NCBI RefSeq assembly: GCF_030253575.1
Contig: NC_080569.1
Span: 2,934,001-2,998,000 of the forward strand
From: Rhododendron vialii
Lineage: Eukaryota; Streptophyta; Magnoliopsida; Ericales; Ericaceae
Direction: 5' to 3'
DNA: 64,000 nucleotides
Shown here: piece after piece, positions 24,000-36,719 of the stretch
Numbering within the stretch: the first letter of the stretch is position 1
Layout: each line of letters opens with the position of its first letter
The notes under the pieces: model-generated
Database searches by the model: none
The model's input: only the letters and a program-made list of their open reading frames with translations
Told to the model about the DNA's origin: nothing
Translations under genes and position numbers: made by a program

Positions 24000-25550
24000 A
24001 TGCCAAACCCTTACCCTGCGCATTGTAGCAAAGCCCACTCACTGTTCTGTCTCCCCACCCCCCTCCCAAAAAAAAAAAAAACACTGGTGGTGCCCTGGTG
24101 GTGACCCTTCCTTCCTCCCTCTGTGGGTTGTTTTCTGAGAAATCTCTGTAGCATAATTTGGTCGGCCTTTGATGTTTGCAATTCCCTGCCAAGGTCCCCT
24201 GCCCTGCTCTGCTGCTGCTGCTGCTTTTACCCTCCCACGTCGTCTTGTTACCAGTAAATCACAAGCCATGGGGATTGGGGGTAAAAAGGGGCCTGCACTC
24301 CTTTATACCTATTTTCCAAGTATTACTTAGTTTCACCAAATAGAGTAGGGTTGGATGTTGTTTAAATCTTTTTTCCTCAGATTAAAAATAGGCTTAGAGG
24401 GGCGAATATTTTGTTCACGGACAGAGCATTGGGCTCGGTTGGAAATCGGGGTTAGGCGCAATGGCCAATATCATTTCATGGGTTGATACGTTGTTCGGGA
24501 ATAAAAATAAAATGTCGATGTTGTTACACCGGTTTGTTGTCGTCGTTTTTGTGCAATCTTCGATTCAGAGAATCAGATTTTACACATTTCATTCTTCATT
24601 GTAAATCTATTGGCCTGTATAATGTGACAGATTTGACAAAGCCAAAGTTGCTGCCAAATTTGACACCAAAGATGGCGTTGTGATTTTTTGAATGCAACAT
24701 TTAGGTTACGGATGGAGCTCCCTTTTGCCATATGTTTGGTCAAAATTTGGGTTTTGCAGCCTAAATAGCTCATCGGTGGATTTGTTGTAAGTGACTTTGA
24801 AGCGTCCATCCCGTTGGGTAATATCAATGGTGTTCTTCCTCCGTCTTTCAAGGAACCAAATTTCAAAAAGACTCTGAATCTCTCTCTCTCATTCTGGGTT
24901 GCGTAATCCACCCCACAGATTGTTATGGCATGAATCATGTTAGTATTGCATTCCATTAAACTTCATGTCAAATTCATTGACTTAATGGTTGAAGAAGTGT
25001 CTTGAGTTAGATGATACCTAAATATAGTCCATGTATAGAACCACCCTACCATTACTGTTATATATTCAGAAAATAATAATTTTAAAAAAAACCTTTTGAA
25101 TAATAATATGAGCATTGCTTTTCTATTTTTTGATCTTTATGAGCATTGCTCTCCAAGTAGTGAATGTTTTATCTCCCCATTTAACAGAGTTGTTTGCCCT
25201 TTTTACACCAAACCCCCACTAGTATATGGCAAGGGTCCGTAAGCCAGAGAAAAGAAAAGCCTTCTACATCTAATTAATTGGTGCTTCCGGCGGAGCACAC
25301 TCACGTAGTGCTCTGGGACACTCCAATATCACACATTCTTATAAAATTCATAACTAAGTGTATGAACCCTATATAAAATTATCCGGAGCAACGTGTGGAG
25401 TATTGAATAATTACTCCCTTTTAACCCCCACACACCAGACTTCCTCTTTGTAAAAAGCCGCCAATATCGAACCAGCTTTGGTTCAAAAACACCACCCCAT
25501 CTCCCTCCAACTCCCCAAATAGGTCACTCAGTAGACTGATCAGTGCGATA
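24000..25550. other. Upstream region of the FORKED-like gene, no separate gene seen
   Basis: Short frames only. A TATA-like AATATATACTG lies at about 25552-25562, some 50 bases before the ATG, but I cannot fix a transcription start from sequence alone. Confidence 0.35.
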
Positions 25551-25607
25551 CACAATATATACTGCTATTATCTATTCCTTGGGGCCGGCGGGTTAGAAAA
25601 AATAAGA

Positions 25608-26078
25608 ATGGAAAGCAGCAGGCGGAGGCCGGAGCAGGGTGGTTCCGGCAAGGTTAAGCTGCCCGAGATTCCGACGGAGCCACTGGAGTTCCTGGCAAGG
25701 TCGTGGAGCCCCTCCGCCCTCCAACTCTGCAAGGCGCTCTCTCTCTCTCCTCGTCCTCCTCCTCCTCCGCGGTCCGGTACCCCCGTGACTAATGGGTCCA
25801 ATATGAATATTGCTGCTGCTGCTTCTACTACTAGTCATGTTATTAATAGTGGTGGTGGTGGTGAAAACGAGGAATCAACTGTAGCAGGAGCTGTAGTCAA
25901 TAATAGTACTAATAATGGAGACCCACCGCAGCCCTCATTCTTGTTTGCTTCTTCTTCTTCTTCTGCAGCTGCTACCACTACTTCTTCTCAGCTTGTCCTC
26001 GAACGCATCATGTCTCAATCGGTGAGAGAAAACGAGTCTATCTTACAGTACCCCAACACACTACACATACATACACAT

Positions 26079-26169
<91 letters not shown>

Positions 26170-29100
26170 TATTGTACGTATATATATTCATGACAACAAT
26201 AGTATTAATGTTAGTATTTTGTGTATATATTTTGGTGAGATGCAGGAAATGATATCGCCACTAACGTCAGGGAGGCTCTCTCACAGTAGCAGTAGTACTA
26301 CTGGAGCTTTGAATGGTATTGGCTCCCTCACTCATCATGATCAAGACACGGATAGCATTAGCCCTCCTGTTGTTTCCCCCACCCATGAATTCGACGATGT
26401 TGTCAAGGTAACCTACCATCCTACCACTATGTTTTTTCACCTGATCTTTACGAGAAATTTTTCATTGTCAAGCGGGTATGTCCTACGTGATGCCCTCTCA
26501 GCGCATCCAAACCGTCCAAAAGTGTTTTGGACGATCCGGATTTTTAAAAAAAAATTCTAGAAAAGAGTTTAACTTTTCCGGTAAAAAGTTTTTCTAAAAT
26601 CCCAACCGTCCAAAACACTTATGGACGGTGCGGATGCACCGAGCGGCCACCACGTGGTACCCACCTGGCACTAAATTTTGTTTTTGTGTGTGTGTGGATC
26701 TGCTTAGGTGCAACTCAACTAATCCCTTCTCCGGTCTGGTCAAAGGCAGGTTATCTGCACCAGAACCAAAAAATCGATAAGAAATTACTCTTTTATGGCC
26801 TGACCCTAAAAATCGAATATTAATTGTGCAGAGAGCAAATCTATCAGCCAACCAGACTATTTTTATTTTTTTTTTGGAACCGGGCGATTTTATAGGGTGG
26901 AAAGTTATCAATGCATATAGGTGGAGGATCCGGATCCTCTACGAGGATACTCTCTATGAGGATGGTGTGATACTCTCTACGAGGATGGTGTGATAGTTTG
27001 CATCCAAACCATCTAAGAGCTACGTGAGAGGACCAACCTCGGTTTTTTCAGCCATAGCGTTTGACTTCCTTTCTTTTCTTTTCTTCCAAAAATTATACTC
27101 CTACATCAGCAATTAAATAAACTGGGGAGATAACAAAAAAAATTTAAATAAACTGGGTAAAACTATTCTAGACTTTTTCTTTTTTTTTTTTGGGTAAGTT
27201 AACTATTCTAGACTTTTTCTCTCTTAATAATGATTTTTGTTTTTGTTTTTGATATCTTTCTCCCATGTGAGGTTAAAACTGTCTTTATTTATCACTCCTG
27301 CTATCTCCTTTATCCAGCTGTTATGAAGCCATATATAGGCCAAACAAAATTTCTGAACTTTCTAAAGTAAACTCAACGAAATGCTATATTTGGTTTTTTT
27401 TCTGAAAGAAAAAGAGCACGCAATTGATTTATCAGTCTTTCCCCTCCCAGCTCACGTCTGCCAATATCTACCCTCTTTTGTTATTTTGTTTTTTTATTAT
27501 TATTATCAGATTTACCCTATTTTGTTTGAAAACCCGCATTTGAATCGGGAGATGCCGCCAAGCGGGAACATTTAGAGAGTTGGCTTGGAGACAAGGGTTT
27601 TTATAGTGCTCTGGAGCAGTATTGGGTACACTGGGCTCAACCGAGATCTTTTGTTCCGTTTTTATGCGTGTGGTAAAAATCAAATTAATTGAACATCGGT
27701 ACATCATCGATTAAAATGATAGTCCTAATCATCAAATTCTTTTTAACGGGAGTTTTTTTTTTTTTCTAAATTAATTATTATTATGATTTGCTTAGCCAAT
27801 TCTAGAAATTGAACGAATGATGAAATCTCGGGTACCAAGGCGCACTGAACTCGAAGCGCATGACAGGACCATTCTCAGAGGGGAAAAGAAAAAAATTAGT
27901 GAGAAAATATTTTGTGTTATGTTTCCCCCTTGATTTCCTTTTCCCTCCAAAAATCCCTCTACAGATCCAGTATCCAAACAGGGCTTTAGACTTCAAAAGA
28001 AAAACAATTGAAGATTTTGCCTCACAATCCACGTATCAGGGTGGCTTTAGCCGTCTTTGCAATGTAATTTGTCCACCTTGTGATACACTTGTCATTTAAT
28101 TTTACTATTTCTATAAGGAGTATTTCCCAATAAATAACAAAACCATAGTTTATCAACTAATGGGTGATAAGCCAACGGGCTTGTAGCCCAATAGCATCTC
28201 CGTTCCTTATTTTGTGAGAGGACAGGGTTCGAACCTCTTGAGAGGCCTTGTGTGGTTCAAGGCTATGGAGAACCTTTGGATCCCCTATGGTTTAGATTCT
28301 ACTAATGGGTTATATTCAACGAGGGTTGTCTCCGTTGGCCAAGAGATTTGCTTGCTCTCACTTTGGAGGGGCGAGTTCAATATATTGTCGTGGATAGGCC
28401 AACCAGTTGAGAGATGAAAGTCCATGTGAGTAGCTTCATTAGCGCATTAAGTGGTCCACTCCTAGCTATTTCTAACTATTTTTTGTAAGTATTGGTTCCT
28501 TGCAACCGACCCTAGCTAGGTGAATTAGTCTTCGTTTGGGTATGGGATATCTCTCCTATAGGGGTGTTCAAGAAAATCGTCCGAACTATAAAACCGGTCC
28601 GATCCGGACCGAACTGTCCTATTTTGTCCGGTTTTGCGGTTCTACAGTCAGGTTATGGTTCCAAAAAAATAAGAACCGTTAATTTTGATTCGGTTATTGG
28701 TTGTCAATTAATGAACCGTAGTTAAAATCAAACCGGACCATTTAAAACTAAGATAAATATAAAAATACATAATGTGTGTGTAATTAAATATATTAATTGA
28801 ATTTGGTAGGTTAATCTTTTCCTTGCTAAACTTAATTTTTTTAGAGATGAAATCTCATTTGTTAGAAACGCTTTTTATTTTCTTCATTCCTTTCCTATTC
28901 CAGCAGATTATCTTCGTATTTCTTTAATTTTATGAGTTCATATTTTGTGAATAAGTGTTTGGATGCTTATTTGATAGAACCAGAACCGAACCAAAACCGG
29001 ACCGGTCTTGCGGTTTGGTTTTGGTTCTTAATTTTCTAGAACCGTTTGAAATGGTCCGGTTATTGATTTTTTAGAGATCCAGACCGTGTACACCCCTACT

Positions 29101-30899
29101 CGTATGTTGTTAGGGAAAAAAAGAAAAAAGAAAACAATGGGTGATACTATAACTGATACATTATGAAATACGGAGTATCTTTTTATTTATTCTTTCCCGT
29201 CTGTTTGAAAATATAAGTGTACCCTCCACGCAATTCTTGTACATTTAGCCATTCACTCCTGAAATGTTCGAATGCAGTTCCTACGATCAAACAACACGCT
29301 ACAGCCTCTATTCATTGGCGGCCACAACAGCCACGGCGGCGGCAGCGGCGGGGTAAGCACACCCAGTAGCAAGACTGGGAGGAGGTGGTTGAAGGAGAGG
29401 AAGGAAAAGAAGAAACAAGAGGCCAGGGCCCACAACGCCCAGCTCCACGCGGTCGTGTCCGTTGCCAACGTGGCAGCTGCAGTGGCGGCCATTGCGGCCG
29501 CGACTGCTGCAGCCTCAGCGACGGGGAAGGATGATAAGATGGCAAAGACGGACATGGCCGTTGCATCGGCCGCAACACTAGTTGCGGGGCAGTGCGTGGA
29601 GGCTGCAGAGGTTATGGGAGCTGACCGGTGCCACCTCATTTCGGCCATTAGCTCTGCCGTTAATGTTCGGACCCATGATGATATCACTACTCTCACCGCC
29701 GCTGCTGCCACCGGTAAGAACGGCATTCACCATAAGCTTCATTACAAATTGGGTAACACTAAAATGAACAAAAAACAATCGCTCCCCGTAGACGTTTTGT
29801 ATTAAGAACTCTTTCCTAGGACTTCACTCACTACATGAAATGGATGTGTTCTCTATTTTTCCATTGAATGCCGCAGCCCTACGAGGGGCAGCCGCCTTGA
29901 AGGCAAGAGCACTGAAAGATGTTTGGAGCATCGGTGCAGCAGTACCGGCAGCAGAGAAAGGGACGACGGTTATGAGGATGAGTGGATGCAGTAGTGATTA
30001 TCATGAGCATAGTCATGGTAATGGATTTGTGGAAGGGCTTGCCCTTGAAGATGATTTCCTGGATTCTTGTCATCAACAACTCCTTGCAAGGGGAACTGAG
30101 CTTCTCAAACGCACCCGCAAAGGTTGTGCTACCGATATTGAACATATGATTTTTCATGTATATGGAGATGGATTCATAAGTACTGATGTGCGTATATCTT
30201 GATGTTACAGGTGATCTTCATTGGAAGATTGTATCGGTTTATATTCATCGTACTGGGCAGGTGGGCAACGAAAAGACCGTTCCAAAAGGAAAACAATAAA
30301 TATCCACGAAAAATTTCGAAGATATCTGTGCATAACTCGAGGAATATAGTGACACTCTGTATTTTGAACTTCATAAAAAAAAAAATTAATGATAATTGTG
30401 GCATTGGTAGCGTGTAATCATCCCACCTCTCCAAAAGTAGGTTCTTAATTTTGCATGAATTGCGAAATTTGTAGGTGATGCTGAAGATGAAGAGCAGACA
30501 TGCTGCTGGAACAATCACCAAAAAGGATAAGAGTAACAACACAGATTCCCGCGTCCCTCTTTTTCATCTCTTGCTTGAATGAATTGTGAATTGAATAGTC
30601 TGAGTCGATGCACATGAAAGTTGGTACCCAAGTGACCGCAATTTTGTTTAATCTAACAACGTGATTTTTTATCTTTTCGATTTGCAGATGTGGTATTGGA
30701 GGTGTGCAGAGACGTCAAGCCATGGCCGGGGAGGCATTTGTTTGAGGGAGGAGAGCAGCGTCTGTACTTTGGGTTGAAAACAGTAACGCGTGGGGTGGTA
30801 GAGTTTGAATGCAAGAACCAGAGGGAACACGATATCTGGACGCAGGGGGTTCGTCGTCTGCTCTCCATCGCAGCAGAAAAGAACAATCTCAATAACTGA
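25608..30899 (+). CDS. FORKED-like / VAN3-binding protein (DUF828 + PH domain), 7 exons
   Basis: Exons: 25608-26021, 26246-26407, 29278-29713, 29877-30122, 30211-30260, 30475-30532, 30688-30899. All introns are GT-AG; the phases join to 525 aa. The N-terminus has [20 protein letters not shown], the family hallmark. Low-complexity Ser, Gly and Asn tracts follow, then [20 protein letters not shown] and Ala-rich helices ([19 protein letters not shown]) of the DUF828 region. A C-terminal PH-like domain (about 410-518) includes [12 protein letters not shown] and [13 protein letters not shown]. Family members bind phosphoinositides and the ARF-GAP VAN3 at the trans-Golgi and plasma membrane, guiding PIN-dependent vein patterning. 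Intron 2 is 2.9 kb and carries repeats. The gene converges with the LIFEGUARD gene 638 bp downstream. Which FORKED-like paralogue it is cannot be settled here. Confidence 0.95.
26083..26166. repeat. (AT)42 microsatellite in intron 1 of the FORKED-like gene
   Basis: Perfect 84-base AT run starting 61 bases after the intron 1 donor and ending about 80 bases before the acceptor, so it makes up over a third of this 224-bp intron. Likely highly length-variable. Confidence 0.95.
26453..26680. mobile_element. GGACGG-type MITE (family A) in FORKED-like intron 2
   Basis: The ends GAAATTTTTCATTGTCAAGC and the inverse of CTGGCACTAAATTT frame arms that contain ACCGTCCAAAAGTGTTTTGG. A good full-length copy close to those at 44889 and 45309. 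Confidence 0.75.
26684..26850 (-). mobile_element. Au-SINE-like copy in FORKED-like intron 2
   Basis: TGGATCTGCTTAGGTGCAAC, TCAACTAATCCC and CCGGTCTGGTCAAAGGCAGG match the copy at 33172. It directly follows the MITE at 26453-26680. Confidence 0.45.
28150..28470 (+). mobile_element. Possible tRNA-derived SINE in FORKED-like intron 2
   Basis: GTAGCCCAATAGCATCTCC resembles an A box and ACAGGGTTCGAACCTC a B box, about 40 bases apart. No acceptor-stem pairing of a real tRNA is seen. No clear poly-A end was found, so the assignment is tentative. Confidence 0.35.
28558..29099. mobile_element. Inverted-repeat element with TAGGGGTGT ends in FORKED-like intron 2
   Basis: The left end TAGGGGTGTTCA and inverted right end TAGGGGTGTACACGG match. 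Inner arms repeat ACCGGACCGG-type blocks. Flanks CTCCTATA and CTCGTATG could be a decayed 8-bp duplication, which would suit a hAT-like element. Confidence 0.6.
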
Positions 30900-31064
30900 A
30901 ACAATGCTTGTCCACTGGAAAATAGAGTGCACAGAGAGTCTCTCAGTTGATTTGGATCTTCTCTTGATTCCCCCTTGGGACAATGACATTTATTTAAAGA
31001 CTTGAGTATTTGGAAGTTTACTTGCACGTCTTAGTCTTAAACTGAGATGCAAAGCATCTTAATC

Positions 31065-31214
31065 AAGGAAAATAATTTTGACACTCCACTTTTTTATGAT
31101 GGCACTTCAAAGTTTATCTTTTAATGTGATTTGCTATGTATAATTTTTAAACTAAAAGATAAGTTTTGGAGCGTAATCATAAAAAAATGAAGTGTCAAAA
31201 TCATTTTCCTTCAA
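31065..31214. mobile_element. 150-bp MITE between the two convergent genes
   Basis: AAGGAAAATAATTTTGACAC and its inverse form the ends, with inner pairs around AAGATAA. It lies just past the FORKED-like stop and may be in a 3' UTR. Confidence 0.75.
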
Positions 31215-31350
31215 TCAATGCAAGCAACCATTTGATTAGATGGCTTTGGAAAGCAAGCAAAGAATAGAGAGAAAATAATGTCCGGACAGTGAGGGCATAG
31301 AACAACTAGAAATCTCACATGATAAGTTAGGAACATAAATCCATAAAACA

Positions 31351-31355
<5 letters not shown>

Positions 31356-31405
<50 letters not shown>
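31356..31405. repeat. (GA)25 microsatellite in the LIFEGUARD 3' flank
   Basis: Perfect GA run about 130 bases past the LIFEGUARD stop codon. It would read as CT in that transcript if it lies within the 3' UTR. Confidence 0.85.
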
Positions 31406-31408
<3 letters not shown>

Positions 31409-31536
31409 ACTTGGTGCCCATATATCACATTCAATTATTTATCATCATACAGCAACATAGTTTGAAGACTTTCCCTACTCTTTAAAGCTAACACAATACG
31501 AAAAGAAAAGGGTGGGAAAATAGCAGGGGACCCTCT

Positions 31537-34500
31537 CTAGGCATCAGCAACTCTGAAGCAAGTTAACACGGAGAGGAAGAGATTGATGATATCAATATAC
31601 AGCGCAACGGCAGCCCAAATGAACTCGTCGTAAGAATATCTCTTGATCAAGTTATCCGTATCGTATATGATGTACCCAGAGAATATGATTGATGCAAGAC
31701 ACCCGTAGATCATAACTGAGATCTTACCCAGGGGAAAGAGCATCTGCAAGAAGAAAAGCCGGGCATTGAGAAATCAAAACCAATAAACAAAAATTGATAT
31801 GAAAACGAGTCAGAAGCTAAACGCGGCAGGGATGTTCACGTACCTGAATCAAGGCAAAAAGAATGAGCACAAATACAGCACCAAACAAGAAAGGCCCCAA
31901 GAAGTTGAAATCATGGCCTCTGCTTGCAGCCCAGAATGTGTACAAAGTGAGACTCACAACCACTGCAGTTGTTAAGATCACAGATTCCAAAATAACCTTC
32001 CCTATTGCCAAATGAAATTTCACAAAATTTGATAAATCAGACAACCAAGATCAAGTAAGTTCAGAAAGAAGACGAACACCGTAAGCAACCCATGACCATT
32101 ATATTCTTCCTACTTCATTCAAGTTACGAAAATCAATAATTTGCAATCTACCAAGACCAAATCCTTAGGGATCAACACCACAGCAAGTTTTTTTTTTTTT
32201 GTCAGAATAATATTCTCAATTCCCTCCTGATATCAATACTCGCTTTGCGAATTTTAGTAGTTAAAAAAAATAATCAAAAGGCGCTTTCACGCTTCCGCTC
32301 TTGTTTGCTCATGAGCATTATGTCATTTAGGTTCCACCTAAATGGCTAAACCCATTTACTTGACCAGAATTTTAGGGTTGCATCAATTTGGTTAAATTTT
32401 CTAGATAAAAACAATTTGTGATGAAGAATGAGAATTAAAAATAATTTATAAATAGCATTATTTAGTTTTTCGTATTTTATCTTTTAGTAATTTTGTCAGG
32501 GAGTTTTAATTTTAGGAATAAATGTTCTAGAGTATTCAATTTTCCAATTATAGTTTATTTAGTTTCCTTTTAGTTTTTCTTGTTCAAGAAGAATTAGTTT
32601 TACTTCTTTTGTTTCCTTTTTCTTTATTTCCTAGTACGTAAGGCTTTTCAATTTATATTCATTGTAAGCCTTAGGGCATGGAGAGTTGTTATTGATATTG
32701 AATAAAAAAGAGTCTAGAGAGCGTTTCTCTAAACCTATCCAGTTTGTGATTGATTGTTGCACGTCCTATTTCTATAGTTCATATATCTCCCTGCATCAAT
32801 TTCTATAGTTCATATATCTCCCTGCATCAATTTCAAACAATCAGATAGATCACTTACCACTGGTAAAAGCACATGTCAATCCCACCACAAACGCTAGACC
32901 AACCGTAAACAACCCCAGCAGAAAATAATTCAGCGGGTGCCGCTGGTGATAATAATACAACGGGCACAACACTGCAACCAAAACAAAACAATACAGTTTT
33001 CAGAAAACACATAACCTCATGTTTCCAAAAACGAAACGAAAGGGAAAGGCTAAAATACACATCTCTATTGGAAGTTTGAATTCATAATAGTTTGTATAGA
33101 ATTTGCATTCATAACGTTGGCTGCTGGGCTTTAGATATTCATAAAATTTCTTCAAAGGTTTATATCAATTTTTCTTTGTTCAACGGTCAGGGGTGTCAGG
33201 GCGAGATCACGCGCACCTCGATTATTCCCCTCCTGGTCCAGTCAAAGGCAGCCATCCATGCCGGAACTCGGTTTAACACAAAAAGATCATACTAGTATAT
33301 AAATGTTATGAGTTTTATTTAAAGAAGTTCATAGCGAGTCGTAAACCTTAACGTTTAAGAGCAAGTACACCAGCTTAGGGAAAGTTTTTAGCTAGAATAC
33401 CTAATAAATTCATTTTAGCTATTCATTTTTCAATAGGAACTACAGCAACACTAGTTATTTCCCCTTTTTGTCTTTAAACAATTAATTTATCCCATTGTTT
33501 CTTGGAGGAGAGAGAAAGAGCATTTACTTGATTTGGTTTGCTGGAAGAGAGAGAAAATATTTTTTTATGTTTACATTTGCTACGGTCATTTGGTACTTAG
33601 AGCAAGTTTACCAGTTATTAGCTAAAAAAATTTGTGAACAGTGCACATTTTTCATTTTATCTACTCACATATCTTTCAACACTACACCAACACTATCTAT
33701 TTAACCTATTCTCTATTAAAATATCATTACTTTTATTTCTTAACCCTATTTTTAAATTGGAGTAAAAAGAGAGAAATGAGAGACCTGACAAAAAAAATAC
33801 TGAGTAATAAAGAACTCTATTGCTTGTGAATAGTTCTTCTCTAGAAATACCTAACTACTGTAGCTGGAGCAATAATACCTATGGGTTTACAGAATCTGGT
33901 GCTGAGCTGTTTTCTTGTTTTGCATAGCTAAAATAGATTCAAAAGCATGTATAGCCAAGCTGGTAAACTTGCTCTTATAGAGAAGTACTGTAGATAAATG
34001 TAGAATAACTACCTTAGTAGCTAAGCTGCTGCACCATGATTTTTGAGGTTTCATTAGGTAAAATACCTAAAAAATCTTGTATTGCTAAGCTGATGTTGAT
34101 GCTCTAACTATCTATCCTTATAAGTTAGGAGTTTAAAATATAAATATTAGGAATTCATACTCAATTGTTATGAATTGATATCTTCAAGGAAGGTATCAAA
34201 CCAAAAACCAAACTAAAATTGAAGAACCATGTAAGCAAAATGCACTCTAAGAGAAGTAGTAAACTTGCAACACTATTTTGATGCAACTCTCACTCTTCAA
34301 GTTTGAAGAAATATCAACTCACAGAAGTCTTACGTTTATGATTGGCTAATGAATTTAATTTATTTGGCAAAATGGGTCCTTAAAGTCAACAAGTCATCAA
34401 AACTTCAAATTTGAATAGTTCCTTGGATGCACTTCTTCCAAATGACTCTTCAACTTGTCGCATACGTGTCACAAAGCTAAGTATGGTCTAGAAATTTGAT

Positions 34501-34961
34501 ATCTCGCATGGAGATGTTGTTCAATAAAAAGAATTTTTTATACGGAAGTTACGAATTCAAGACTGATATGACATCATAAACGGTTATGTAAATTGAAACT
34601 AGTAGTATGAGTTTAAGACAAGGCATGTATGTACACAGAGAACCCAAATAGGGTATGTATTACTGTAACATTTCCCAAAACTAAATACAAATGAAGAGTA
34701 AAGGAAAGTACCAATGAAGGGCATAATGATGAGTACGATATAGAGGGCCAAGCCGGCGGCGGTGGTGGCGAAGAACACCGCAATTGGCCGGACAGCGACG
34801 ACAACAGCGGCAACTACTATAGTGAGAAGCAATTGGAGAGTCAATATCGAGTAAATCTTTCGAATGAAGGCCCAACGGAGCTCCGGCGACTCCAACATCG
34901 TCGGGTACAGCGGCCTCACCCCCGCTTCCACGTCATTCTTCCGGTACGGCGTTTGCCACAT
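31537..34961 (-). CDS. LFG: LIFEGUARD protein (BAX inhibitor-1 family), 4 exons
   Basis: Exons (minus): 34712-34961, 32858-32971, 31844-32001, 31537-31743. All introns are GT-AG; the product is 242 aa, normal for plant LIFEGUARDs. I chose the ATG at 34961 (MWQTPYRKNDVEAG). The upstream TTG at 34976 is in frame but is not a plausible plant start. The cytosolic N-terminus VRPLYPTMLESPELRWAFIR is conserved, followed by about seven membrane helices. Conserved blocks include FTSGKVILESVILTT, FWAASRGHDFNFLGPFLFG and GYIIYDTDNLIKRYSYDEF, the last containing the YDTD region characteristic of TMBIM proteins. Plant members sit in the ER, tonoplast or plasma membrane and dampen cell death; some affect powdery mildew susceptibility. 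Intron 1 (1740 bp) contains a nested transposon. Confidence 0.95.
32769..32830. repeat. Perfect 31-bp tandem duplication in LIFEGUARD intron 2
   Basis: The 31-base unit starting TTTCTATAGTTCATATATC is repeated exactly at 32769-32799 and 32800-32830, close to the exon 2 donor at 32857. The preceding 500 bp is AT-rich and may be part of an old LTR, but I see no defined ends. Confidence 0.85.
33172..33300 (-). mobile_element. Au-SINE-like copy in LIFEGUARD intron 1
   Basis: GGGGTGTCAGGGCGAG, ACGCGCACCTCGATTATTCC and CCTGGTCCAGTCAAAGGCAG form the best preserved 3' region of this family in the window. Confidence 0.55.
33356..34107. mobile_element. MITE-within-MITE in LIFEGUARD intron 1
   Basis: Outer ends: TTAAGAGCAAGTACACCAGC and the inverse of GATGTTGATGCTCTAA. 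A second element with ends TAGAGCAAGTTTACCAG and CTGGTAAACTTGCTCTTA occupies 33598-33977. The TTA-like flanks suit PIF/Harbinger target duplications, but the superfamily is an inference. Confidence 0.65.
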
Positions 34962-35040
34962 TTTTTTTTGCCACAAATTAACCCCTCGAAAACTAACAAA
35001 GGCGCCAGAAACTAGAGTGGTTTGTTGCGGAGGTTGGAAC

Positions 35041-35060
35041 AGAGAGAGAGAGAGAGAGAG
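35041..35060. repeat. GA tract in the LIFEGUARD 5' leader
   Basis: Short GA run about 80 bases upstream of the LIFEGUARD ATG, giving a CT tract on the sense strand, as in the transporter leader. Confidence 0.7.
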
Positions 35061-35210
35061 CGGTGACTGCGATTTTGGGTTGGTGGAATGCAGAGGGGGT
35101 GGAAGGGGTAATTAAGGAGGAGTTGAAGGGGGTAACAGTAAGTGCTGGAATGTTCGTGATTTTTCTTCACGTGAGTGGGACGTGAGTGGAGATTCTATTT
35201 GCGTCTTTGA

Positions 35211-35495
35211 GATGTCTCTAGCGTTTTTTATTGGACCCGCAACCCATGCAATTGTATTATAGCCGTTCATTTTTATATTTAACGGTTCATAATTTTAAAA
35301 AAAATTCTCCGAAAAAGGTTTTTTTAATCTCGACCGTAAAAAACACATTCGATGATTGCGAACACTTCAACCGCACATCTGTAGTCGGATGCGAACACTC
35401 CAATCGCACACTTGTAGTCCAAACATAAATAGAAAAACCTTGAGCTTTTTTATCCGATCCGATGCGGAGATGTCTCTAGTGTTTTTCTATCACAA
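35211..35495. repeat. Element with direct GAGATGTCTCTAG.GTTTTT ends
   Basis: The 21-base block GAGATGTCTCTAGCGTTTTT recurs as GAGATGTCTCTAGTGTTTTT about 257 bases later. Between them lie AACGGTTCATAATTTT and GCGAACACT.CAACCGCACA.CTGTAGTC repeated twice. Identity unclear. Confidence 0.45.
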
Positions 35496-35499
35496 TCTT

Positions 35500-36715
35500 G
35501 GCTTTTAACTTGTACAAAATAAATTCTTGCCTTGATTAGTAAGAAAACGAAAAGACTTGCAAATGAAATACTACTAGAGTCTTAATTTTTTCACTTCACA
35601 TCCACGAATTCATCTTCTTTTTTTTAAAGAAAGAGAAAGAGAATTTTTAATTCGTCTTTCGAGTAGGAAATTTTTGAAAAAAAGTTCACTTTTCAACTAT
35701 GTGGTTGTTATGGATTGAGGGACATAGAAAGACCTTTTGCAACATGAGAATTATAGCCTAACACATGGCTCAAAAGATTAATCTTAGATTATATAGCAGC
35801 AGGTCGTGATACATTATATACTACATATACTTCTCAATCCTCGCTGATGTAGGATGTGGGTTCTCGCAAAGATATCATCACAATGGTGTCTTTACCCTCG
35901 CAAAAGGCTTTTGCAAAGGGTTGCAATGGGAATGGTGGGGGTGGCATTGTGGCAAAAAGTTGAAGATGAGTAATTGCATCGGGATTTAATCCCGCCACAA
36001 AAACTTCGACGCAGAAAGTATATATTCTTGTAGTTTTTTTTTTTTTTCTTTCGTTTTGAATGTTTGATGCTTTTGTGCACCTTTAAGTTGGTTCGGACAT
36101 CTTTGCGTTGTGCCTTGATGCTTATATATATATCGAAATCCTTGGTGGAAATCCCTTTATGGGTTTGGTTTATGCGCTAGCCAAACAATAGCTTAATTCC
36201 ATTTGATATTTCTTTCTGAATTTGTTTCTTCCGATTTATGCCGCGCACACACGCATACAGGTTTGAATGAACCCATCAAAGGTGTGAAATCCTTTGTTCA
36301 CCATCTAATTTGGTGGTCTGATCATATTTGCTTGAAGGTGTACTCTAACCATTGTTTCATTGGCTCAGTGAATCGACGACCGGCACGAGATACTTCAATA
36401 ATTTGATTGCTTCAGTGGGGTTTGATATTTTCACATTGGTTTTGATTCTGTAAATTCCGTCTTTGTTTTTTGGGAAAATGACGGCTAAGGACGTATTTGA
36501 TAATTAATACCCTCCAATGACATTTTCAGCATTAACAAATGTACTCAAATGTTCTCAGCATGTTCTTGGCGGATATTAATTATCAAAACACGTCCTGGGC
36601 CGTTATTTTCCCTTGTTTTTTTCCTTGCAACATTGGGATTGGGCCTTTGGTGTCGTTTCTTATTTTTCCCCCGTAAAATTTGGATTTGGCAGACCTAAGG
36701 TTGTTAGTATTCTTA
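35500..36715. other. Intergenic DNA, no gene recognised
   Basis: AT-rich with poly-A/T runs and short frames only. Nothing further can be supported. Confidence 0.35.
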
Positions 36716-36719
36716 TTAG

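Noticed and set aside
28150-28300. Functional tRNA gene
   Set aside because: A- and B-box-like sequences are present but no cloverleaf with an acceptor stem can be formed; called as SINE-like.
29253-29726. 157-codon minus-strand frame
   Set aside because: It is the shadow of the Ala-rich FORKED-like exon 3 on the other strand.
34962-34976. Start at TTG giving five additional residues in LIFEGUARD
   Set aside because: Not an ATG; the family N-terminus begins at the ATG at 34961.
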